Source: Streptomyces griseus (GTDB lineage: Bacteria > Actinomycetota > Actinomycetes > Streptomycetales > Streptomycetaceae). Taken from it: DNA of 64,000 nt. Location: positions 62,001 to 126,000 of the forward strand of contig NZ_UAVD01000032.1 in the NCBI RefSeq assembly GCF_900460065.1. The letters run 5' to 3'. The notes beneath the pieces were generated by a model. It did no database searches. It had not been told where the DNA came from and worked only from the letters and a program-made list of their open reading frames with translations. Shown here piece after piece: positions 8,632 through 17,301 of the stretch. Each line of letters starts with the position of its first letter. The first letter of the stretch is position 1. The translations under genes were made by a program, and so were the position numbers.

Positions 8632-9906
8632 TCATCGGGCCATCGCCTCGACCGGGCGGGCCGCGCGCCCCCGGGCCGTCTCGGCCCGGACGACGTCCGA
8701 CAGCCGCCGGACGCCCTCCCCGACCCGGCTCACGGAGGGGTAGGAGTAGGAGAGCCGCAGATGGCGCTCACCGCCCCGGGTGTGGAACCCGGTCCCGGGT
8801 ACGTAGGCCACCCCGCCCTCGACCGCGCGGGGCAGCATCGCCCGCGCGTCCACGCCCTCGGGCAGGGTCAGCCAGACGAAGAAGCCCCCGGCGGGCACCG
8901 TCCACGACACCCCGTCCGGCATGGTCGCCGCCAGCTCGGCCAGCATCGCGTCGCGCCGGTCGCGGTACAGGGCGCGGGCGGCGTCGATGTGCCCCCGCCA
9001 GGACGTCGTGGTCAAGAAGCGGCTCACCGCGCGCTGGGCGAGCTGCGAGTGGGAGAGCATCGCGCTCTCCGCGGCGAGCACCAGCTTGCCCGTGACGGTG
9101 CGCGGGGCGCGGACCCAGCCCACCCGGAGGCCGGGCGCGAGGGTCTTGGAGAACGAGCCCAGATAGACCACCCCCTCCGGCGCGTCGGCGCACAGCGCCC
9201 GCTGCGGCTCCGCGTCGAAGTGCAGCAGCCCGTACGGGTTGTCCTCGACGATCAGCACCCCGGCGCGGCGGCAGACCTCGACGACCTCCCTGCGCCGCTC
9301 CGCGCCGAGGACCCGGCCGGTGGGGTTCTGGAAGGTCGGCACCGTGTAGTAGAATGCGGCCGGCCGGCCCTCCGCGGCGAGCAGCGCGAACGTGTCGGCC
9401 AGCGCCTGGGGGACCACCCCGTGCGCGTCCATCGCGACCTCCACGACCCGGGCCTGGTGGGCGGCGAAGGTACTGAGCGCCGTCACGTAGGTGGGGCCCT
9501 CGGTCACCACGCTGTCCCCCGGGTTCACGAAGACGCGGGTCACCAGGTCGAGCGCCTGCTGCGATCCCATGGTGACCAGGACGTCGTCCGGCGACGCCTC
9601 GACGCCCTCGGCCGCCATGACCGCGCACACCTGCTCGCGCAGCTGCGGATCGCCCTGCGCGGAGCCGTACTGCAGGGCGCTCGCCCCTTCGGCGGCGATG
9701 ACGTCCCCGAGGACCGCGCCGAGGGCCGCCACGGGCAGGGCGTCGGGGCTGGGCATGCCCCCGGCGAGGGAGACGACGTCGTCCCGGGCCGCCATCGAGA
9801 ACAGCGCCCGGGTCTCGGAGGGCACCATGGCGTGCGCGCGGTCGGCGAAGCGCGGGGGCGGCCGGTGGGCCGGGTCGGTCGCGGGGAGCGGCTGGAAAGA
9901 GAGCAT
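8632..9906 (-). CDS. PLP-dependent aminotransferase, class I/II (LysN/KAT-II-like)
   Basis: A 424-residue fold-type I aminotransferase resembling 2-aminoadipate/aromatic aminotransferases and the catalytic half of MocR proteins, but with no GntR domain. Visible motifs are SLAGGMPSPDALP, QYGSAQGDPQLREQV, the PLP-contacting TVPTFQNPTGRVL, VEDNPYGLL and the Schiff-base lysine in LGSFSKTLAPGLRVGW. The start at 9906 has AGGAG six bases upstream. It lies 62 bp behind the MFS gene and 90 bp before the ATP-grasp-like gene in the cluster operon. It probably makes or uses an alpha-amino acid building block. The substrate cannot be read from sequence. Confidence 0.85.
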   Translation of the reverse strand: MLSFQPLPATDPAHRPPPRFADRAHAMVPSETRALFSMAARDDVVSLAGGMPSPDALPVAALGAVLGDVIAAEGASALQYGSAQGDPQLREQVCAVMAAEGVEASPDDVLVTMGSQQALDLVTRVFVNPGDSVVTEGPTYVTALSTFAAHQARVVEVAMDAHGVVPQALADTFALLAAEGRPAAFYYTVPTFQNPTGRVLGAERRREVVEVCRRAGVLIVEDNPYGLLHFDAEPQRALCADAPEGVVYLGSFSKTLAPGLRVGWVRAPRTVTGKLVLAAESAMLSHSQLAQRAVSRFLTTTSWRGHIDAARALYRDRRDAMLAELAATMPDGVSWTVPAGGFFVWLTLPEGVDARAMLPRAVEGGVAYVPGTGFHTRGGERHLRLSYSYPSVSRVGEGVRRLSDVVRAETARGRAARPVEAMAR

Positions 9907-9968
9907 GACGTCTCCTGGAGAGGGCGGGGTGGGGCGGGTCGGCAGTCCTTCGGCGGGGCGGCCGTCCT

Positions 9969-11228
9969 TCAGACGGATGCCAGCTCCTGGCGCGGTTCGG
10001 CCGTGTCCGGCGCCGGGTCCTCGGTCCGTGGACGGAAGCGGAGCGCGGCCCAGACGCCGCAGGCCGCGAACGGCACCATCAGGGCGGCGATGGTGAGGAA
10101 ACCCGCCTCGACCGACTGCCGGGAGGCCAGCCCCACGGCGGGCATCAGCGCGGCGGTGCCCAGGCCGATCGCGAGGAGTCGCAGGGAGGCCATCTTCGCC
10201 TTGTCCAGCGGGCCGGCCTGCTGCTGGAGGAGGGTCAGCAGGGTGGTGATGCCGTTCAGGTTGGCGACGCCGGCCAGGAAGAAGCCGGCGTAGTACGCGG
10301 CCGGGGCGGTCGTGAAGGCGAGCCCCAGGGCGATCGCCACCTGGAGCGACATCCAGACCGGCAGCAGGGACGGACGGACCGTCCAGCGGGTGAAGAAGGT
10401 CGCCGCGATCATGCCGACGCCCAGGGACCCCTGAAGGGTCGACGCCGCCCAGGACTGCCCGCCGGGCCAGGCTTCGACGAGCGGCACGACCAGGGTGGAG
10501 AGGCCGTAGGAGTACACGAAGTCCCCCGCGCACATCAGGACCATGCCGAACACCACGGTCTCGTGGCGGTGCCGGCGGAACAGGCCCGCCCAGTCCCGCA
10601 GCAGGTCCGGCAGGGCCGAGCGCAGGGTGGTGTTCCGCAGCCGTCCCGCCGACTCCCGGCGCGATGTCCGCAGCCGGGAGACCACCAGGGCGGCCGTCAG
10701 GGAGACGGCCACGTCGACCAGCAGGGCCTGGGTGGCCGTACCGACCATCAGGACCAGCCCGAGCGCGGCCATGCCGGTCAGGCTGCCCGCCTGGAACGCG
10801 ATGCCGATCAGGCTGTTGAAGGCCACGGCGCGACCGCCGGCGATGTGGTGCGCGGTGAACTTGAAGAACGCGGTGCGCTGCACGTTGTCGAAGACCGCGA
10901 GGAAGACGGCGGCCGTGCCGACCACGGCCACCAGGCCGTCGTCGCTGACGGTGAGGGCGACCATGATGACGCCGACGGTCGCGGCCCGCAGGACGCTGCA
11001 CAGCACGTAGACGGATCTGGAGTCGAAGGCGTCGACCAGCGGCCCGGAGAAGGGGAGCACCGCCACCGCCCCGAGCCCCTGGAGGGCGAAGATCATGGCG
11101 AACGTCTGGGAGTCGCCGGTCTGCTGGAACAGCGTCTGCCCCAGCGCCAGGGTGTACAGGCCCACACCGACGCTCGACAGGAGCATCGAGCCGAGCATGG
11201 TGCGCGCCGTGGTGTCCCGCAGGATCAT
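9969..11228 (-). CDS. MFS transporter, likely product exporter
   Basis: A 419-residue integral membrane protein with about 12 hydrophobic helices, a loop-2/3 motif near FSGPLVDAFDSRSVYV and a long central loop (residues ~195-225). It resembles the enterobactin-exporter/drug-efflux branch of MFS proteins. Its ATG overlaps the stop of the upstream reductase gene by 4 bp (ATGA), so translation is probably coupled. Its place inside a biosynthetic operon suggests export of, or self-protection from, the cluster product (inference). Confidence 0.85.
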   Translation of the reverse strand: MILRDTTARTMLGSMLLSSVGVGLYTLALGQTLFQQTGDSQTFAMIFALQGLGAVAVLPFSGPLVDAFDSRSVYVLCSVLRAATVGVIMVALTVSDDGLVAVVGTAAVFLAVFDNVQRTAFFKFTAHHIAGGRAVAFNSLIGIAFQAGSLTGMAALGLVLMVGTATQALLVDVAVSLTAALVVSRLRTSRRESAGRLRNTTLRSALPDLLRDWAGLFRRHRHETVVFGMVLMCAGDFVYSYGLSTLVVPLVEAWPGGQSWAASTLQGSLGVGMIAATFFTRWTVRPSLLPVWMSLQVAIALGLAFTTAPAAYYAGFFLAGVANLNGITTLLTLLQQQAGPLDKAKMASLRLLAIGLGTAALMPAVGLASRQSVEAGFLTIAALMVPFAACGVWAALRFRPRTEDPAPDTAEPRQELASV

Positions 11229-12223
11229 GACGCCACCACCCGGACGGTCGCCTTGCCGGTGTTCCGGCCGTCGAGCATGCCCAGGAAGGCGTCGACGACC
11301 CCGTCGAACCCCTCGGTGACCGTATGCCGGTCGATGACCGTCCCCGCGGCGAGCGCGGGCAGCAGAAGCCGCTCCAACTCCTCCTGCGCGTCACGGTGGT
11401 TGCGGACGAGGAACCCTTCGAGCCGGATACTCTTCCCGACCAGGTCGAACAGGTTGCGCGGGGCCGGCGGCGGCTCGCTCGCGTCGTACTGCGCGATCGC
11501 GCCGCACCAGGCGATCCGGCCGTACTCCCGCATCGCGCCGATCGCGGCCTCCAGGTGCTCACCGCCCACGTTGTCGATGTACACGTCGATGCCCTCGGGC
11601 GCGGCCTTCGCCAACTGCTCGGCGAGCCGGCCCTCACGGTGGTCGAACGCGGCGTCGAAGCCCAACTCCTCCACGAGGAAACGCACCTTGGCCGGGGACC
11701 CGGCGCTGCCGACCACGCGGCCCGCGCCCATCAACCGGGCCAACTGCCCGGCCGCGCTGCCCACGCCGCCGGCCGCCGCGGAGACGTACACCGTCTCGCC
11801 CGGCTCGATCCGGGCGATGCGGGTGAGCGCGACGTACGCGGTGAGACCCGTGCCTCCGAGGATGCCCAGATAGGCCTCGGCCGGAACGCCGGGGGCCTGC
11901 GGCAGGACGCGTACCTCCTCGGGCCGGACGACCGCGTGGGTACGCCAGCCCTGGCGGTGGAAGACGAGGTCGCCCTCGGTCAGACCGTGCGTCCGGGAGG
12001 CGGTCACCCGGCCGATGGACCGGCCCTCCAGGGGGGCCGCCAGCGCCCAGTCGCCGTCCATGTTCTCCCGCATGTAGGGGTCGACGGAGAGCAGGACGTT
12101 CTCCACCAGGGCGGTGCCCGGGCCGGGGGCGGGAACCGGCCCGTCGACGAAGCGGAACTCGGCGCCGGTGGGCCGGCCCGACGGGCGGCTCACCTGCTGA
12201 ACGGAACGTGCGGTCTGTGGCAT
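11225..12223 (-). CDS. NADP-dependent MDR oxidoreductase (zinc-independent, leukotriene B4 dehydrogenase-like)
   Basis: A 332-residue medium-chain reductase. The N-terminal GroES-like part contains VENVLLSVDPYMRENM, typical of the 2-alkenal/prostaglandin reductase branch. The nucleotide-binding domain holds VYVSAAAGGVGSAAGQLA and the family-typical DVYIDNVGGEHL. There is no cysteine-rich zinc site. Such enzymes usually reduce alpha,beta-unsaturated carbonyls with NADPH. It lies 57 bp after the adenylating fusion gene and overlaps the MFS gene. In the pathway it may saturate an enone intermediate (inference). Confidence 0.88.
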   Translation of the reverse strand: MPQTARSVQQVSRPSGRPTGAEFRFVDGPVPAPGPGTALVENVLLSVDPYMRENMDGDWALAAPLEGRSIGRVTASRTHGLTEGDLVFHRQGWRTHAVVRPEEVRVLPQAPGVPAEAYLGILGGTGLTAYVALTRIARIEPGETVYVSAAAGGVGSAAGQLARLMGAGRVVGSAGSPAKVRFLVEELGFDAAFDHREGRLAEQLAKAAPEGIDVYIDNVGGEHLEAAIGAMREYGRIAWCGAIAQYDASEPPPAPRNLFDLVGKSIRLEGFLVRNHRDAQEELERLLLPALAAGTVIDRHTVTEGFDGVVDAFLGMLDGRNTGKATVRVVAS

Positions 12224-12280
12224 GGGGTGCTCCAGGGTGACGTGAACGCGGGGGGAGGGCGGAGAGGGGGCGGGGGCGGT

Positions 12281-14203
12281 TCAGTTCAGTCGGCGGTCCA
12301 GCGTGGTCCGGATCTTCCCGCTGACCGGATTCCGTGGGAGCGCCCCCTCGGGGTGGCACTCGACCACGAGCTCGAACATCCGAAGCCCGTCGTCGTACAG
12401 ATGGGAGTCCCCGAGTACCGGGAACGCGGCGACCAGGGCGGACCGCACCACATCCTCGTCCAGGTCCTCCCGCGACTCGGTGCGCAACACCAGCGTCTCG
12501 GTGCCCGAACGCGTCACCAGCTCCGCCTGGAGCTGCGACACCCGGAACTCCTCCAGCGCGGCGAGGAGGTCGCCGTGGTAGACCGTCGCCGACTTGAACT
12601 TCAGGAGCCCGTCACTGCGGCCGAGGTACTCCAGCACCCGGCCCGGGATCCCGCAGGGGCAGTCGTACGACGTCAGCCGGCCGATGTCCCCGATCCGGTA
12701 CCGGATGAGCGGGCCCTCGAACTTCTGCATCGCGGTGATCAGCAGGTGTCCGGTCTCGCCGTCGGGCAGCGGGACGCCGTCCTCGTCGACGACCTCGACG
12801 AGGTTGTAGTCGTCGTTGACGTGGTGCAGCGTCCCGCCGAGCCGGTCGCACTGATAGCCGATCTGCGCACCGTCGTTGGCCGCCAGGATGCTGGTGATGG
12901 ACCGGGTGCCGAGCTCGTCGCGCAACCACTGCTTGTCGGACTCGGTCATGGGAGTGCCGCCGTAGACGACCTTCTCCAGCCGCAGGGAGGGATCGCGTCG
13001 CCGCGCCTCCCGGAGCAGCGGGAGCACCAGGGCGGGCTGGCCCAGCAGGACGTTCACCGAGAAGTCGCGGACCAGCGTCAGCATCAGGTCCGCGGTGACC
13101 TGCTGCCCGGCGGAGAAGGCCTCCACCGGCATCCGGGACAGCTCACTGGCCGTCGTCATGAGGCCGCCGTAGAGACCCCCGCCGACCAGGGCGTTGAGGA
13201 CCCGGTCCCCGTTGCCGATGCCGAGCGCCCGCAGCAGCGGGATCGCCTCGCGGACCATGTTCTCCCAGTCGGTGCGCGCGTACACGATGTACCGCGGGTC
13301 CCCGCTGGAGGCCCCGCTGCGCAGCACCTCCCCGCTGGGCAGCGCCCCGCTGGACAGCTCCGGGCTCCGCGGCAGCGACTTCGCCTCCAGGGTCTCCTTC
13401 TCCAGTACGGGCAGCCGTCCCAGGTCGGCGACCCCGTCGATCCGCGGCAGGTCGCGGTAGTGGGGCGTGCGGCGGGCCATCCCGACCAGGTAGCGGAGCC
13501 GGGCGTCCCTGCGGGACGCGCTCTCGGGGTCCGCGCGGCGCGCGGCGTCCAGCGTGGTGCCGGCCAGGTAGGTGGAGGTGAACAGCTCCCGGAACCACGG
13601 CGCGCGGCAGTCGATGTCCGCCACGGGCGCCCGCGGCCCGTCCTGCCCGGACGCCGGCCGGATGCGGACGGACGGCGTCCCGGGACGCCCGGCCGCCGCG
13701 AACAGCTCCCCCGAGGGGGCCGTCGCGCCGTCGGAGGACACCACCAGATCGGGGACCCGGACCACGACGCCCGCGACAGCGGCGCCGGGCATCGCCGTCG
13801 AGGCCGCGGGCAGCGGGAACCCCGGCCCGCGCACCACCTCGAACACGGCCTGCCACAGGGCGGGCCGCGAGGTCCGGACCGTCACCGCGTTGCCCGTCGC
13901 CCAGGACAGCAGGAGCCCGCGCAGGGTGTTGCCGGCCCGGTCGTCGTCGAGGACGACATGGCCCACCGGCTCGTGCTCCCAGACGTCGTCGGTGTCGACG
14001 AGCGGTCGCCAGGGGAACTGGCTCAGCCCCCCGAGCCCCTCGTCGAGGGCCTGGGCCAGGGCGTCGCCGTCCAGCAGCGGCCCCAGTTCGAGCAGGTCGG
14101 CCTCCTTCAGCAGCCGGGCCACCGGGGAGGAGGCGTCGTCGGCCAGATCGCGCTGGAGGCTGCTCACGGCCAGCAGCAGATCGGTCGGGTAGTGGCGCGT
14201 CAT
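12281..14203 (-). CDS. Fusion: partial ALDH/LuxC-like domain plus PaaK-like adenylating enzyme
   Basis: A 640-residue protein. The last ~415 residues are a phenylacetate-CoA ligase/F390-synthetase-type adenylating enzyme: YLVGMARRTPHYRDL entry, SSGDPRYIVY loop, VYGGTPMTESDKQWL, AANDGAQIGYQC, RYRIGDIGRLTSYDCPCG, YLGRSDGLLKFKSATVY. The first ~200 residues contain EPVGHVVLDDDRAGNTLRG...WATGNAVTVRTS. This resembles the start of an aldehyde dehydrogenase or LuxC acyl reductase, but no catalytic-cysteine half follows. The start overlaps the stop of the ATP-grasp gene by 4 bp. Predicted role: activation of a carboxylic acid. No carrier-protein partner is encoded nearby, so the acceptor may be CoA or an amine. 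Confidence 0.75.
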   Translation of the reverse strand: MTRHYPTDLLLAVSSLQRDLADDASSPVARLLKEADLLELGPLLDGDALAQALDEGLGGLSQFPWRPLVDTDDVWEHEPVGHVVLDDDRAGNTLRGLLLSWATGNAVTVRTSRPALWQAVFEVVRGPGFPLPAASTAMPGAAVAGVVVRVPDLVVSSDGATAPSGELFAAAGRPGTPSVRIRPASGQDGPRAPVADIDCRAPWFRELFTSTYLAGTTLDAARRADPESASRRDARLRYLVGMARRTPHYRDLPRIDGVADLGRLPVLEKETLEAKSLPRSPELSSGALPSGEVLRSGASSGDPRYIVYARTDWENMVREAIPLLRALGIGNGDRVLNALVGGGLYGGLMTTASELSRMPVEAFSAGQQVTADLMLTLVRDFSVNVLLGQPALVLPLLREARRRDPSLRLEKVVYGGTPMTESDKQWLRDELGTRSITSILAANDGAQIGYQCDRLGGTLHHVNDDYNLVEVVDEDGVPLPDGETGHLLITAMQKFEGPLIRYRIGDIGRLTSYDCPCGIPGRVLEYLGRSDGLLKFKSATVYHGDLLAALEEFRVSQLQAELVTRSGTETLVLRTESREDLDEDVVRSALVAAFPVLGDSHLYDDGLRMFELVVECHPEGALPRNPVSGKIRTTLDRRLN

Positions 14204-15408
14204 GCCGCACTCCCCGACCCGGCCGGGACGCGGGCCGCGGTGGTGACGGTGATGCCGGCCGCGCAGGCCCGCAGGAAGCGGCCCAGCTCCTCGGCATCGT
14301 GGTGCGAGGCCTCGATGAACACGGGGCACTCCCATTCCTGGTAGGTGATGTGATCGGGCAGCGGACGATCGGCGGGCAGGACGTACAGCCGGTCGACGCA
14401 CGGGTGGTCCGCCAGGCCGTCCGGGAGGACGATCTCGGCCGGTCCGGCCGGGAGATGGTGGCCCGGGAAGGCCAGCCAGCCGTGGTAGCGGCCACTCGGC
14501 GCGGACGTCGGCGGAGGCTCCAGCCCCAGGCGTACGGCGATCTCGTGGGAGGGCAGGTGGACGCCGTGACGCCGCTCGTGGGCCGTGACCACACCGGCTC
14601 CGCCGACCCGGTTGGCGACCTCCAGGAAGACGAGCTCGTCGTCGGCGGTGTGGAACGCCTCCAGGTGGACACAGCCGTCCTCGATGCCGAGGGCGAGCGC
14701 CACCTCCCGCGCGAGAGCGCGGTGCGCTTCGGTCAGCGCCGTCTGGTGCGAGCCGAGCGGTGTGCCGTCGGCGTACTCGACCGGCTTGTTGACGTACCGG
14801 CTGGCCGACAGCTCCAGGAACCTTCCGTCCCGCATCAGCCCGTCCAGGTGCAGGATGTCGCCCTCGACGTACTCCTCCAGCTGGTAGGCCGCCGGGTCGG
14901 GCAGCCTGCGGTACGCGCTGAGCGCCGCGCGGGCGGTCTCCAGCACCACGACCCCCTCGCTGGAGGCGCCCGAGCGGGGCTTGAGCACCGTCTTTCCGCT
15001 CCACGGCAGCGGGCCGCAGGCGGGCGGCGCGCTCACGAAGCGCGGGTGGCGGATCCCGGAGCCGACCAGCGCCTCCTTCATCCGGACCTTGTCCCGGACG
15101 AGCTCGACCCGGGCCTCCGAGGGGCCGGGCAGCCCCAGGTGGCGGCGGACGCGCACCGCCTCCAGGATCCCGAACTCCGAGAGCGACAGCACCTTCTCGT
15201 AGCCGTCGGACGGATGGACCCGGGCCGTCACCCCGGCCACCAGGTCGTCGTCCTCACCCAGCGGGACCAGCGTGCACCGCAGACCGCCGGGGACCTCCCG
15301 CAGCGCCGCCGGCCGGCCGATGTAGGTCACGTCGTGCAGAGCGTGGTCGATGCCGCGGTGGTAGGAGATCTTGCGGTACGGCACCTGGTGGATCACGAGA
15401 ATTTTCAT
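14200..15408 (-). CDS. ATP-grasp carboxylate-amine ligase
   Basis: A 402-residue ATP-grasp enzyme of full family length. It has an N-terminal preATP domain (MKILVIHQVPY...) and a lid/ATP segment with VLKPRSGASSEGVVVLE and YQLEEYVEGDILHLDGL. The C-terminal metal-binding part is CVHLEAFHTADDELVFLEVANRVGGAG, with the expected acidic and Asn residues. Such enzymes join an amino group to an acyl-phosphate and often make dipeptide-like bonds in carrier-free pathways. It starts in ATGA overlap with the KAS III-like gene and ends in ATGA overlap with the PaaK-like fusion, so the three enzymes are translated together. Confidence 0.88.
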   Translation of the reverse strand: MKILVIHQVPYRKISYHRGIDHALHDVTYIGRPAALREVPGGLRCTLVPLGEDDDLVAGVTARVHPSDGYEKVLSLSEFGILEAVRVRRHLGLPGPSEARVELVRDKVRMKEALVGSGIRHPRFVSAPPACGPLPWSGKTVLKPRSGASSEGVVVLETARAALSAYRRLPDPAAYQLEEYVEGDILHLDGLMRDGRFLELSASRYVNKPVEYADGTPLGSHQTALTEAHRALAREVALALGIEDGCVHLEAFHTADDELVFLEVANRVGGAGVVTAHERRHGVHLPSHEIAVRLGLEPPPTSAPSGRYHGWLAFPGHHLPAGPAEIVLPDGLADHPCVDRLYVLPADRPLPDHITYQEWECPVFIEASHHDAEELGRFLRACAAGITVTTAARVPAGSGSAA

Positions 15409-16364
15409 CCGGAATACTCCAAGGCTGTGATGCCCCAGCTGAACCCCATGGCGCTGGTGGCCAGCAGGATCAGGTCCCCCTCGCGGAGCTTCTTCTCCGC
15501 CAGCAGGTCGTTCAGGGCGATCAGGGTGTCGGCTCCGCCCATGTGACCGAGCCGTCCGTAGTTGAAAACGCTGCGTTCCGCGGGGATGCCCAGGGTCGCC
15601 AACAGGCGTTCGTGCATCCCCTTGTCGCCCTGGTTGATCAGGAACCAGGCGACGTCGCCGACCTCGCGCCCGGCCGCGGCCAGCGCCTCGCCGGCCAGCC
15701 GGCCGAAGTTCTCCACGTAGGCGGCGCCGAGCCCCCGCCGGTGCGGACCGCGCCGGATGACGACCCGGCCGTCGCGCCACTCGCCCCGGTAGTAGTCCGA
15801 CCAGCTGGGATCGGTGCGCATGGCCGAGTGGAGGACCCGGAAAGCGCAGCCGTCATCCGCCAGCAGAACCGCCGCGCCCGCATCACCGAAATTGAACAGC
15901 GCCTTGGAATCCGGGTCACCGTAGTCCACCATCCTGCTCAGCCGGTCGCCGAGGAGAACCAGCGTGTACGTGCCCGGCGAGGCCGCGACGGAGTCGGCCG
16001 CGAGGCGGATCGCGGTCAGGCCGGCGTTGCAGAAGTTCGTGATCTCGTAGCAGTGCGCGTTCCTGATGCCCAGTTCGTCGGCGACCGAGGCGGCCGGCGA
16101 CCAGAACGGGGTGTCCCAGACGCCGGAGCCCGCGTAGATCACCTCGCGGACGGCCGAGCGGTCGGTCCCCAGCCGCTCCAGCAGCCGGGCGGCGGCCCGC
16201 GACGCCAGCCCCGCCGACGTCTCGTGCTCGGCGAGGACCGGGAACGACCGCGTGTGGGTGATGGCCGCGAGGTCCGCGACCGGGACGCCCGACACCTGGT
16301 GCATGTCCCGGACGTCCACCGTCGCGGACGGGAAGCAGACGTCGAAGTCGACTATGCCGCCCAC
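15405..16364 (-). CDS. KAS III-like (FabH superfamily) enzyme with altered catalytic triad
   Basis: A 319-residue thiolase-fold protein. The GTG at 16364 has GAGGGA just upstream and overlaps the dioxygenase gene by 13 bp. The nucleophile region reads EITNFCNAGLTAIRLA with Cys112 in place. Where FabH has its HQAN motif this protein has INQGD (Asn244 replaces His). Where FabH has GNxxxAS it has GRLGHMGGAD. It therefore keeps the acyl-accepting Cys but lacks the usual decarboxylating His/Asn pair, as in KAS III relatives that make ester, amide or other C-C bonds instead of extending fatty acids. Its substrate is unknown. Confidence 0.82.
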   Translation of the reverse strand: MGGIVDFDVCFPSATVDVRDMHQVSGVPVADLAAITHTRSFPVLAEHETSAGLASRAAARLLERLGTDRSAVREVIYAGSGVWDTPFWSPAASVADELGIRNAHCYEITNFCNAGLTAIRLAADSVAASPGTYTLVLLGDRLSRMVDYGDPDSKALFNFGDAGAAVLLADDGCAFRVLHSAMRTDPSWSDYYRGEWRDGRVVIRRGPHRRGLGAAYVENFGRLAGEALAAAGREVGDVAWFLINQGDKGMHERLLATLGIPAERSVFNYGRLGHMGGADTLIALNDLLAEKKLREGDLILLATSAMGFSWGITALEYSG

Positions 16365-17251
16365 GGTTCCCTCGCCCCGATGCTCACGCGGTGCACGGTG
16401 CGGTCGACGCCGGGCTCCACCGCGGTGGCCGCGTGGTAGGTGAGCTCGCACTTCCAGATCACCAGGTCGCGCGGGGTCCACCGGTGCTCGTAGACCCGTG
16501 CGGGGTCCTGGATCAGCCGGTCCAGGAGGGCGAAGAACTCCTCGTTCTCGTTCGCGTCGAAGCCGATCACCCGCTCCATGTACTCCGGCGCGCCGTACAC
16601 GTAACGGCGGCCCGTGGTGGGATCGGTCTTGATCAGCGGGTGCTCGACGGGCGGGTGCTGCTCCTCCACCAGGGCCTTGAACTCCGCTATGGACAGTCCG
16701 GCGTGCTCGGGCGAGATCCGCTGGCGCTTGGCGACGGTGTGCACCGCCGTGCGGCCCTCGACCTTCAGCTTCCACTCCTTTGGCAGCCGGTCGTAGACGT
16801 CCGCCGCGTTGGCGTAGAGGGTGTGGCCGCTGGTCCCGGGGACATCGATGCCGTGCAGCATCGTGTAGGGCGGCGCGGACCGCTGGTAGGAGGAGTCCTG
16901 GTGCCAGAAGTTGCCGACCCGGGCGACGCCGATCGCCAGGTTGTTCTTCTTGGCGTTGGAGGAGATCATGATCTCCTCGTGGTCCGGGTGCCGGTACTTC
17001 GCCATCAGGAACGGCACGGGGCGCCCGAGCCGGCCGGCCAGGTCGATCTGCTGCTCCGGGGTGATGTCCAGGGAGCGGACGACGACCAGCTCCCGCTCGT
17101 GCAGCAGCGTGGTCAGCTGCTCCCAGAGCGCGGGGTCCCGGAGGTCCTCGAAGGTCGCGCCGGTGACCTCGGCGCCGATGAAGGGCGTGAGCTCGCCGAT
17201 CCGGATGCCGGTGGCGCCGTCGGTGGCCGTGTGGGTTCGGGTCATGGTCAT
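16352..17251 (-). CDS. TauD/TfdA family Fe(II)/2-oxoglutarate dioxygenase
   Basis: A 299-residue oxygenase. The iron triad is visible as H117-x-D119 (FWHQDSS) and H273 (LTYHAA). R284, eleven residues after the distal His, matches the 2-oxoglutarate-binding Arg of TauD, and R288 follows as in TauD. The first of two close ATGs (17251) has AAGGAG 11 bases upstream. It sits 50 bp after the ALA synthase gene and overlaps the KAS III-like gene. The stretch SSN...IGVARVGNFWHQD is reminiscent of the isonitrile-forming ScoE branch, but only from memory. Expected reaction: hydroxylation, desaturation or related oxidation of a small pathway acid. Confidence 0.88.
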   Translation of the reverse strand: MTMTRTHTATDGATGIRIGELTPFIGAEVTGATFEDLRDPALWEQLTTLLHERELVVVRSLDITPEQQIDLAGRLGRPVPFLMAKYRHPDHEEIMISSNAKKNNLAIGVARVGNFWHQDSSYQRSAPPYTMLHGIDVPGTSGHTLYANAADVYDRLPKEWKLKVEGRTAVHTVAKRQRISPEHAGLSIAEFKALVEEQHPPVEHPLIKTDPTTGRRYVYGAPEYMERVIGFDANENEEFFALLDRLIQDPARVYEHRWTPRDLVIWKCELTYHAATAVEPGVDRTVHRVSIGAREPWAA

Positions 17252-17301
17252 GCGACTCGTGTCTCCTTGAGGTCGAGTTGAGCGTCGTGGGGGAGGGGCG
17301 T

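Noticed and set aside
5722..10293. Very long plus-strand open frame (about 1500 codons)
   Set aside because: It runs across the SARP gene and through the antisense of the aminotransferase and MFS genes. The translation is Arg/Gly/Pro-rich shadow sequence.
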